A stretch of DNA of 64,000 nt from Elysia crispata (lineage: Eukaryota; Mollusca; Gastropoda; Plakobranchidae): NCBI GenBank assembly GCA_033675545.1, contig JAWDGP010004964.1, positions 285,001-349,000 of the forward strand. The letters are read 5' to 3'. Of the stretch, positions 1 to 12,639 are shown one piece after another. The notes under the pieces were generated by a model. The model worked only from the letters and a program-made list of their open reading frames with translations. It was not told the origin of the DNA and did not search any database. The first letter of the stretch is position 1; each line of letters begins with the position of its first letter. Position numbers and translations under genes: made by a program.

Positions 1-1654
1 AAGCAACATACCTTCTGTTGAAATGACTGCAATGTTCGCACGATGTCTGGCGACTGTCTCAGAACCACAAGATCACCTATTAGAAGAAACACTAGCTCAA
101 TCAATATCCACCTGGAATGAAGTGAGTAAAAGGATAGAGTTGTGATAATCTGGGCAGGAAAAGGTAGTGTGTCTCATAAAAATCTCTTGCAAAGTTCGAA
201 TTCGAGGCTTAAAAGGCCCCAATAAGGTAAAACAAATTTAGCTCTTATTTCAGAGAACTGCAATGGTGACAACCTTGTAGGCATTAATTTTTACTACAGT
301 AGTTTTAGACACGTTCTTTGTATGTCAATGCGTGTGTTTAAGCCGAAAAAGCGGATGAGAGGTTTACGTAAATTCCTTGTGTAATACAGTCTCAACATGA
401 GCTGTCCCTGAAATGAAACCCGTCACCGTCAGATCAAAGGACCAAACACTGAACATTGCAGTTTCATTGTCACACCATGAGGCACCAACCATTTTCTGGA
501 GGGATAACAAAATTAATGTGTGCATGCCAAATTGAAAATTACGGGTAGTTATGGCATATTTTTCGTGAAGTACCCGGTACCTAGCAGCGTTATACGACTA
601 AAGTCAAATTGATTTAATATAATCTAGGGTCTATTTGAAACGACCATCTTCTTTACACGTCTCTACTGTTGGTCAAACTTTAAAAAACAAAAACGAAAAT
701 GCAGTATGTTAATTGTTATGCAGGGGGATGAGGCGCATCTAATGGTTTTGCTTAGTTCTTCTACGCACTCTGATGAATTAAAAATAAAATAAAATAAAGT
801 CAATTTGTCATTAAAAAAAAAGCGTTATGGATTACACATGCATGTCGACTTCATAAGAAGTGTTCTTTAATATTTCATGCAATATGTCGACATATTATAT
901 TTTCATGAGATGTTTTCCATAATATGGAATGTATTTTACGATCACTACGAGAAAGCGTTTAATGGTAAACTAAGTTTTATTGTAATTGGATGTTTCCCCA
1001 CATGCCTAAGATTGTTAAATCATTTTACATAATATTTGGCAGGTAAACTTCAAAGATAAATGTATATAATATATCAAACAATATTGCCACACCTAGCCAG
1101 CCTTTTATTTTAACACGTGGCAGCTATTTAAAAAAAAAAGAAAAGAAAAAAAAAAGAATGATTGAACCACCATGGATCTCAATATGGACCAACCATAGAG
1201 AGGAAAAATATCAAAACGAACTCACAAAAAGCAATACCAGTTAGATATAGGTTCATCCTTTCTAGTACCCTGCATGTTACTTTTACAACCTTTTCTTTTC
1301 TTTGTGTCAGCCAGTTGCAGCTTTTTTTTTTCAGCTGGATTTTATTTTTTTTTTTTTTGGTACAATTTTTTTTCTTTTCAGACTTCGTGCTTGCATTTTC
1401 CAGCACTGTTTTGAAATGGGCTTAAAATCGAGACCTCTGCTTTTCTTTTTCCCCCGCACCCCTTTGCCTTTTTGGAGGAAGCTTTGGAAAAAATGAGATA
1501 TGTTCAAAATGCGCTACATTCTTATAGGTTTATGTCAGTGTGTCATAATGACCAGACAATTGCCCAATAGGAGTGAATAAAAGATGAATTAGATCTGAAT
1601 CATTGAATTCCTCACCATATGTGTAGAACATTGCCTTTATTATTTATAACAATT
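1..1654. other. Non-coding AT-rich DNA, no gene seen
   Basis: I see no coding signal here. Short open frames at 1162-1496 run through homopolymer A and T tracts (about 1130-1160 and 1320-1380) and encode only F/K-rich peptides. No tRNA, splice-flanked exon or repeat family was recognised. The right edge passes into the decayed transposon that follows. Confidence 0.6.
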
Positions 1655-2244
1655 TTAATTGTATTTTTTTTTTAACATCTCAGTTGAATAATTGATTTCC
1701 AACTCATCAACCACGCAGTTTGGATTCATCATAGCACTCACACGACCAAACAAAGAAGAATACCTTACGCGTGTAGACATATCAGCATTCAAAACACCAT
1801 CTTTCATAAATTCAAACAAAATTTCAAACTCAAGCAAAAATCAATCACACTATTGCGCAAAGTGTCTGTCTGTGATGTTTCCTGCAACATAATAACGAGA
1901 TTTGGCAATGACCCACAAATTATTATTTCTGTCCAATTGCAAAGTTGGATCAAGCGCAACAGTCACACTTCTGGAAAAACATCTGCCACCAGATTTTATT
2001 CTGAAGACTACATGCTCATCTTGTGAAGCGTATGACGTTGCTGATGTTTTTGCAGACTGCTGTTGATCTTGTGGTGCTGACGAGGATGCAGTCTGTTGAT
2101 CCGCTGTTGTTGCTGACACAGATGCGGTCTTTTGTGTATCCGCTGTTGTGGCTGACACGTGTGAAATCGGTTTTTGATCCGCTGTTGTTGCTGACACGTG
2201 TGCAATTGGTTTTTGATCGCTATTGTTGCTGACATGTGTGCAAT

Positions 2245-2580
2245 CGGTTGTAAATCCGCTGTTGTTGCTGACGCTGGTGCAGTCGGTTGTGTATCCGCTG
2301 TTGTTGCTGACGCTGGTGCAGTCGGTTGTGTATCCGCTGTTGTTGCTGACGCTGGTACAGTCGGTTGTGTATCCGCTGTTGTTGCTGACGCTGGTACAGT
2401 CGGTTGTGTATCCGCTGTTGTTGCTGACGCTGGTACAGTCGGTTGTGTATCCGCTGTTGTTGCTGACGCTGATTCAGTCGGTTGTGTATCCACTGTTGCT
2501 GACGCTGGTACAGTCGGTTGTGTATCCGCTGTTGTTGCTGACGCTGGTGCAGTTGGTTCTGTCAGGTGCGGTCTGTTGTA
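2245..2580 (-). repeat. 39-bp coding-type minisatellite in the pogo C-terminal region
   Basis: About eight tandem copies of a 39-bp unit. On the plus strand each contains GTTGTGTATCCGCTGTTGTT followed by GCTGACGCTGGTACAGTCG. One unit is 3 bp shorter. More degenerate copies continue left to about 2085. On the minus strand the unit encodes the 13-residue repeat ATTADTQPTVPAS, in frame because 39 is a multiple of three. A 1-bp frameshift near 2555 puts most of the array in a different frame from the upstream transposase. Confidence 0.85.
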
Positions 2581-2901
2581 TATCCGTTGTTGCTGCTGAC
2601 GCTGATGCAGTCGGTTGTTGGGCTGCTGTTGTTGGACTGCTGTCGCTAACATAGTAGTTGCGATGTGGAAACAGTTGGGTGCAACAGTTCGAGAACGATG
2701 GCATGAATTCACTCTCACAAAACATATCTCTTGAACAAGGCCAAAAGCCACAACTAGCGAAACCCTTGATAGCAGTTGTCATTGTCGCAGCCTTGCAATG
2801 TGCCTCATTGAAAAGCCGACACACTTGAAATAGTGTGACAGGTCTTGCAATATTACTTCTCAACCACCGATCCACTGCCTGATCGTAATAAGTTTGGAGG
2901 G

Positions 2902-4489
2902 CGTACCTCCAAAACGCGGAGTGTGCTCTAATGAGCCTCCAAAACGCGGACTTTTCTGTCTGCCAAAACGCGCACATACAAGGCATGCCAAAGCGCGGAC
3001 TATCGAAAGAGTGTTTATTTGACACACTGTCAGTCAATCATTAAAAAAACAACAACACCGTAGTAGTGAAAAATGATCACACACAGAAAAGCACATGCAC
3101 ATCTGCACAATATATAAAGAAAAGAGAAAGCCTCACAAGTCATTTCTAGAGACACTTGTTGCGCCGGCTACAATAGAGAAATATACAACGTCTAGCGGCC
3201 ACATCGGCATTATACTCCAAGGGTATCGTTTCCGTATAGACAGAGCCGGCAAGAGTGTCTCAAGCTGGAGATGTGTGAAAAGTTCTTGTAAAGCTCGGTG
3301 CCAAACTGACCTTGATATTTCTACAGTTCTTAAGCAAACCAACGAACACAACCACGAGCCAGAGTCGGAAGCATTTATTGCGAGACACGAAGCAAGACAG
3401 GCCTGTAAACGAAAGGCCACAGAGCTGATGAACGAGAAGCCCAGCAAAATAGCGTGTGCTGAAGCTCTAAGCAGTCATCATCTAGATTACAACGCTGTCA
3501 AGCAATTCCGAGAAGCTGTCTACAAAGCACGTTTGAAAATCAGACCGCCATTACCCAAGAATAGACAGGAAACATTTCAAGCCCTCAATCAACACAACAC
3601 TTTCAGCAAACATGTCTGGAAAAACGATGCGGAGAACAACATTGTCATGCTTACATCCGAAGAATGTCTCAACTTCCTAAGTTCAGTGACGGACATATAT
3701 GCAGATGGAACTTTTAAATACTGTGCGCGTTACTTTTATCAGTTGTACACAATTCACGGACTTCAAGACGGCATGTATGTTCCGTGTGTTTACTTTTTGC
3801 TGCCGGCCAAGACTACAGACACTTACAGAGTGATGTTTCAGTATCTAGTTGACGCGTGTCCTACCCTTCTATCAAGCTCAATCAATCTTCACCTGGACTT
3901 GGAAATAGCAGCACATCGCGCCGCAAAGAGCATCTTTCCAAGTTGCACCATCATAGCGTGTCATTTCCACGTGAGCCAAGCTTGGTATAGGAAAATACAG
4001 TCATTAAACCTCACGAAAGAATACAAAGATTCCTCCTCTTCCATCGGCTCGTGGCTGAAACTCTTCTTTGGCCTACCAGCACTTCCACCATCAGCTGTCG
4101 GCGATTGCTTTGCGGACATTCTTTTCCCAAGGATACCAGACGACCCAAAAGCATCTCTCTTTTCGGACTACATTGTGTCCACGTATATTGACGAATTTTC
4201 AGAATTTCCACCGGCGATTTGGGCGTCAGACAACATAAAGGGCAGAACAACAAATGCGTGCGAGAGTTTCCACTTCCACTTTTCGAAATACTTCAATTGT
4301 CCACACCCAAATATATTTGTGTTCATCGAGGCAGTTGATGAAGAAATGAAAAAGTCCACACTCAAGATAAGAGCAGTGAGAAACCGCAGTTGTGGCAAGA
4401 CCAAAGGGGTTGAAGTCATCAAGCAGAAGGAAGCGTGTGTGAGAGACTTCAAGATGGGAACAATAACAATGGAACAATTTATTCATATA
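2902..4489 (+). mobile_element. MULE (Mutator-like) insertion carrying a FLYWCH transposase gene
   Basis: The insertion splits a pogo-like transposase between LDKTFF and YYDQAVDRWL. It is flanked by near-identical short sequences, TTTGGAGGG at 2893-2901 and TTTGGAGAGG at 4490-4499. These look like a degenerate 9-10 bp target-site duplication, the size expected for Mutator-like elements. The left end carries four copies of the 10-mer CCAAAACGCG or a one-base variant, at 2909, 2939, 2963 and 2988. No matching inverted copies were seen at the right end, so the element may lack long terminal inverted repeats or have lost that end. The exact ends are inferred. Confidence 0.65.
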
Positions 4490-4504
4490 TTTGGAGAGGC
4501 TTGA
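3095..4504 (+). CDS. FLYWCH zinc-finger MULE transposase, 469 residues
   Basis: An uninterrupted 469-residue frame. Residues about 28-88 form a FLYWCH-type zinc finger (W58, C60, C65, C69 and the closing HNH at 85-87). A basic helical linker follows to about 160. Residues about 195-430 form a MULE-type RNase-H-like transposase domain: the first acidic residue in YADGTF (D204), the second in LHLDLE (D268), the family CHFHV motif (290 onward), and the Glu in TTNACESFH (E390). In known elements such proteins cut and paste their own DNA. The first Met is at 3095, just inside the inferred left end; an upstream exon cannot be excluded. The last residues (about 465-469) read over the inferred right junction into pogo sequence, so the native C-terminus may be slightly altered. 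All three catalytic positions are intact. Domestication is possible, but the nested position argues for a recent transposon copy. Confidence 0.88.
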   Translation: MHICTIYKEKRKPHKSFLETLVAPATIEKYTTSSGHIGIILQGYRFRIDRAGKSVSSWRCVKSSCKARCQTDLDISTVLKQTNEHNHEPESEAFIARHEARQACKRKATELMNEKPSKIACAEALSSHHLDYNAVKQFREAVYKARLKIRPPLPKNRQETFQALNQHNTFSKHVWKNDAENNIVMLTSEECLNFLSSVTDIYADGTFKYCARYFYQLYTIHGLQDGMYVPCVYFLLPAKTTDTYRVMFQYLVDACPTLLSSSINLHLDLEIAAHRAAKSIFPSCTIIACHFHVSQAWYRKIQSLNLTKEYKDSSSSIGSWLKLFFGLPALPPSAVGDCFADILFPRIPDDPKASLFSDYIVSTYIDEFSEFPPAIWASDNIKGRTTNACESFHFHFSKYFNCPHPNIFVFIEAVDEEMKKSTLKIRAVRNRSCGKTKGVEVIKQKEACVRDFKMGTITMEQFIHIFGEA

Positions 4505-4689
4505 AAAAAGTTTTGTCTAGCGGCTGAGCTTTATGTGTGTTGTGAGGTTGTAAAGACAGCATAATAACATTTTCTTTCGTTGTCACCAGTACGGCATTCG
4601 AGTCCTTGACATGGGTGCTGTGTCCATCTAACACTAACAGGATCTTTTTGTTCGGCGATGGCTTTACATATGCAATAAAATCTTGCAGC

Positions 4690-4706
4690 CACAGAAAAAT
4701 AAAAAC

Positions 4707-4740
<34 letters not shown>

Positions 4741-4741
4741 T
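4690..4741 (+). repeat. A-rich (AAAAC)n tract inside the pogo transposase frame
   Basis: A run of AAAAC and AAAC units followed by poly-A. On the minus strand it reads as about 15 extra hydrophobic residues (F, L, C, V, I) between EWMDSDFF and LWLQDFIAYVKPS, which are normally adjacent in pogo-like transposases. The frame is preserved. Confidence 0.75.
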
Positions 4742-5292
4742 CCGAGTCCATCCACTCTGTGGCATTGCACGTGACAACACTGCCACATGAAGCACCGTCC
4801 TTCAGGTATGGTGGCACCTTCTTGCGCTTGAAGATAACTAGAGATGGTACATACATTCCAGCTGCGTTGTTGCAGCAGACAATTGTGGTGTTTATTCCTC
4901 TCCCACCACTCGTGATGGACCCTATTTGATGTTTTCCCATGAGGCCAATTATTTTGAGACAGTCCTGATTCAACTAGTAGTGATGACTCAAAATACGAAT
5001 TTCGTTTTGAAAAAGATGACTAAATTATAAATAACTTTTCACACTGAAAGCATGACGCCACATAAAAAAAAATGCAAAGCTTTGCAGAATGCGCGACTTC
5101 TTTGATCAGCAAGTATGCTTGTTTTTATCTATCTATCAATGTACATATATAAGATCTGATGCTGGCCTGCTGTTACTATCACTAAAATTACTTTAAAAAA
5201 ATACACGTATCTATATGAGCCCATAATCATGGAGTTCCATTAGAATCAGTGTTTTTATCTCACTCTAACGCTGTGTGCGTAAAATTTACAGT

Positions 5293-8666
<3,374 letters not shown>

Positions 8667-11484
8667 GTACTGGTCAAACAGACGGAAGCTAGGATCTGTT
8701 CAGCTGAGACAGCTTGTTTCCTCCAACTCTGATTTCTGTTCCTTCAAGGTAAAAATTATGCTATTGAAAAGTTTTTCTTTAAAATTTGTTATTAGGATGC
8801 TTGTGTCTATTTATTTTCAAATAGGATAAAAAATTGTGCTTCGGACTTATAGATTTCAGACGTACCTCTATTCTATTAACTCTTGCATTCTATGCTCTAA
8901 TCAATGGACAGTTTGCTCAAACTGCATGGGGTAAAGTTTGTTAATTTTAAGATGAATGCTGCTTTTCATGATAAAACATTTTGAAATCAAGAATTTATCC
9001 TTGCTTATAAATTATGGCTGTGATCAAACATTGTCAAAGAAATAGAAGTGGCCTGAGGGGGGCTGTACTATATCCTTAGATTTTGAAACAAACTCTCTTG
9101 TTTCTGCTTATTTTCTGGTCTTGCAGTTGTAAGGATAAAGAGAAGGTTAGAAAATATAATGAAGTTTACATACAATTACTCAGGCTGAACTAGTGTGGGG
9201 GCAGTGTTAAAGTCTAGTTTCAGGGCTGCAAAAAACATTTGCTTTAGTCAAGGTTATTTGTTAAGGGAAAAAGCAGTTTAAGGACTTCATACCATTTTGG
9301 CCGAGCTATGTCTTTGATTGAAATATTTTGGTTTACTAGTGTTTCACTGTAACAGAATTGACTTGCCTGTTATATTCATGTTGAAAGAGGATGTAACAGA
9401 ATTAACACAATCCAGTCCACTTCATTTGACTTGTCGTTGGAATTTCAAATTCTGTTTATCAAATTATTTTTTTTTCATTTTTGACTCAATTGAAGTTTCC
9501 AAAGCTGTGGATTTTTTTTTAAATTCAAACTAGGCAGAATGTGTTACAATGTATTGTACTGTGACAGAAATAAGTAGTAGTGAACAATCCATAACCAGGG
9601 AAGAGAACTTTTCGTAAATTTTCTCAATTTCAAACATTTTGAACATTCATCATTTCATATGATCCTTTGTAAATCCTATCCTTGTGCCATATGGAAACTT
9701 TTTTTACTCAAGGTTAAATATATATGTAAAATTTTACGCAAAAAGAAATTTATTTCTGTCATTGAGTGCGAGTCTGTGCGAAAGTATATTGAAGGTTTTA
9801 TTCGCCGCAAATAAATAGTTTTTGAAATATATGACTTTTTGTTTTGGATTATTTCTTCTTTCTTAACCTATATAAGCGTATTGATTTGCTGGAGGTAGGT
9901 GCCTTTTTGCATGTTAATTACTTCCGTCTTTTGCGCATGCGTATTACTTTCTTTTTAGTTACTCTTTGCGCATGCGCAACGTGTTTCAAATACCCATGCG
10001 CATGCGCAAACAAAGGCTCACTTTCATCGCGTCTTTTGTTTTTCTCATTCCATTATCTTTACTCATTTGGCTGAATAGCTGATGTGTTTTGATCTTGATC
10101 GTGATTTTCTTCATGGCTGCTTGTGATAAGTGTTCTTTTGATTATTTTCAAGTTATTGCTGATTTTTATGATGACGCTAAGTCATTAGCATTTTTACGAT
10201 TTCATAGTGTTTTACCAGCAGAAATAATTTGTCTACATTGTTCTTCTAACTGTAATTACCGTGAGGATCAGCGTGTTTGGCGCTGTAGGAAGTCTAGTGT
10301 TATTCCTAAATCTAAGAAGCGACGGTTTTGTGGTTTTTCTGTTTCCGATTGTAAAGGAACATTTCTTGATCACACCTATATTGCCCCGTGGAAAGTATTA
10401 CTATTTATTAATCACTTTCTTAGTCACTTGTGGGACCACAGAACTGTGTTATGGTGTTTAAATATATCATCTAAGACATCTGTGGACTGGCGATCTTTTT
10501 GTAGCGAGGTTTGCTATAACTGGTTCTTAAATCAGGAGCAGATAGGAGGACAGAAGGAGTTGAAGTTGAAATTGACGACACCCAGTTTGTTAGGAGGAAA
10601 TACGAGAAGGGGAGACTTTTGAACGACATCCTTGTCAGACACCACGCTTTATTTTCTTTTCTTTTTTTTCAGTGAGCTGATTTACCCATCAACTTGTTGC
10701 TGTCTGTTATCAGTGCGTTTTTTTTTTTAATCGGTCTTGCCCAAGGACCGCCCACAGACTAGCAGCGGGAAGGATACCCTTATTTCTCTTTCTCACAGTT
10801 GGCTCTGATTCACTGCCTTATAAAAGTCATGCTTTTTTTTTACCTCTAAATTGATTAAATATTATAAATTTGATTTAATCTTAAAGCATTGTAAGGTTTA
10901 CACATTTTATAAATGTACGGTTAATTTTTACACTGCTTGCTTTTGATGCCATAGCAAAAGTGCTGAGATCTTCTGTTGATTCAAATCAAGCAGCCTTGTG
11001 ACATCATTGCATTATTATCTTTTTTTGTGTGTGTCTTTTTCTTCGTTTTCTCCAGTAGGACAGACAGGTTTTTCATCTTTCATGTCATCTCTTTTCTTAT
11101 CCTTTCTGCTTAAAACAAACTTCATCTTTCACAAAACTCATTTTTTTTTTTTTTTTTTGGATTTTCTCAAAAAATTAGGAGAGGAAAAAAAATCATTTGT
11201 TCTTGCTTTAAGTCTTTGCAGGTCACGACAAATTTTAGGCTACATTTGTAGGCCAATCAAAGGTAGTCAGCTTACACCTCATGTACAAGTGAGACTTACA
11301 TGTTTACCTTCTAATATTCATGTCTTTCTTTTCAAGCAAATTTCCTCTCTGCAAAGTGTTGTCTGTGAGTACAGTGTTATCTTTATTTACTTACATGTAT
11401 CTTTATGTAAGTCGCCTTGTAGCGATGTATTTTCTGGCTTTGTTTTTACTTCAAATTTCAAAGAGGGTTAGAACGAGAGAGAGA

Positions 11485-11544
<60 letters not shown>

Positions 11545-12540
11545 CCTATTTTCAATCGAAAAATAGAAAATGACGAGGCACCAAACGTTTGTATCACTGG
11601 TTCATCTAAAATTAGGCCAATGGGTCCTGCAAAGACCCATTGATTTACCCATCAACTCACATTGTTGCTGTCTGTTATCAGTTCATGTTTTTTTTTTAAT
11701 CCGTTTTGCCCAAGGATCTCTCACAGACTAGCAGAGGGAAGAATGCCCTCATTTCTCTTTCTCAGAGTTGGCTCTGATCTGCCGCCCTATATAAGTCATG
11801 CTTTTATACCTCTTATTTGAGCAAATATTATAAATTTGATTTAATCTTAAAGCATTCTAAGGTTTACACTTTAATAAACATACATTTAATTTTTACACTG
11901 CTTGATGTAGCCATATTATTTTTTTGCTCTTTAGTAAAGGTCGTTTAATATTGAGCTATACGAATGTGATCTTCAGCTCAACACTGTATGATGTAACTGT
12001 CTAAACCTCACCTTCTTTCTCACTCTTTCTTTCCTCTCTCATTTCTGTCGTTCTGTCTTATCCTGGGCTGAGACAATGAGGATTTTCTCCTTTTCCCTTG
12101 TCCTATATCCTATATCTCTATTTTCCCATATTAACTCTTCGTTTCTGTTTTTCACTTCATATTAAGACATTAGCTCTAAACTCTTATTAGAGCTGGCTCA
12201 CCAGAGTCAAACCTTTTTTTTTCTTTTACTCCCAACTCCTGAGGCTTTTATGTGAGAGATATGTGGACCCAAGGGTGCAACTAGCCGATTTTGGAAAAGA
12301 GGACTTTGGGGTAGTAACAATAATTCTATCCAGGTTAATTCGAGTCATTTGTGGGATTGACTGACAGTGATAAAAATAGCATAATATGAAAGTATATAAT
12401 TGTGAACTTCTTTTCCTATTTTTTAGTTAAATAACTTTGTATAGTGCTATCTTTATTTACTTACATGTATCTTTATGTAAGCCGCCATGTAGCGATGTAT
12501 TTTCTGGCTTTATTTTACTTCAAATTTCAAAGAGGGTTAG

Positions 12541-12639
<99 letters not shown>

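Larger units (their letters stand above)
1655..4973 (-). mobile_element. Decayed pogo/Tigger-like DNA transposon, interrupted by a MULE
   Basis: Two minus-strand blocks belong to one DDE_1-type (pogo/Tigger/jerky-like) transposase. The block at 4973-4479 carries the catalytic core: a GKHQIGSITSGGRG-type strand, the second catalytic Asp in LLVLDGHSTH, and the third in THKAQPLDKTFF. The block at 3037-2474 continues with YYDQAVDRWLRSN and the family's C-terminal motif (FASCGFWPCSRDMF). The MULE at about 2902-4489 separates them. Upstream of 4973 the first catalytic Asp (N-D-E-T/S-G type) and the DNA-binding N-terminus are not found, so the element is truncated at its 5' end. Downstream, frames at 2751-2008, 2197-1850 and 1837-1655 carry on with frameshifts. 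The last two (FRIKSGGRCFSRSV; MMNPNCVVDELEINY) are not recognised and may be the native C-terminus or another insertion. No terminal inverted repeats were identified. The gene is dead. Confidence 0.8.
9795..10650 (+). mobile_element. Merlin-type (IS1595/ISXO2-like) DNA transposon, copy 1
   Basis: The sequence from about 9795 to 10345 is closely similar to 32005-32545, giving a shared left region that starts near TTGAAGGTTTTATTCGCCGC. It has a leader with three NRF1-like palindromes and then a transposase frame. To the right the transposase similarity stops near 10620, after the first catalytic region, so the element is truncated. It lies in the last intron of the predicted plus-strand gene. 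Terminal inverted repeats were not established. Confidence 0.75.
10678..12638 (+). repeat. Tandem duplication, two units of about 1 kb
   Basis: The block 10678-10940 (starting TGATTTACCCATCAAC) recurs at 11641-11900, an offset of 963 bp. The block 11371-11470 (CTTTATTTACTTACATGTAT to AAAGAGGGTTAG) recurs at 12441-12541, an offset of 1070 bp. The order of blocks is the same, so the segment is a tandem duplication. The middle parts are strongly diverged or differ by indels. Each unit ends in a microsatellite directly after AAAGAGGGTTAG: (TA)n in unit 1 and (GA)n in unit 2. Confidence 0.8.
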
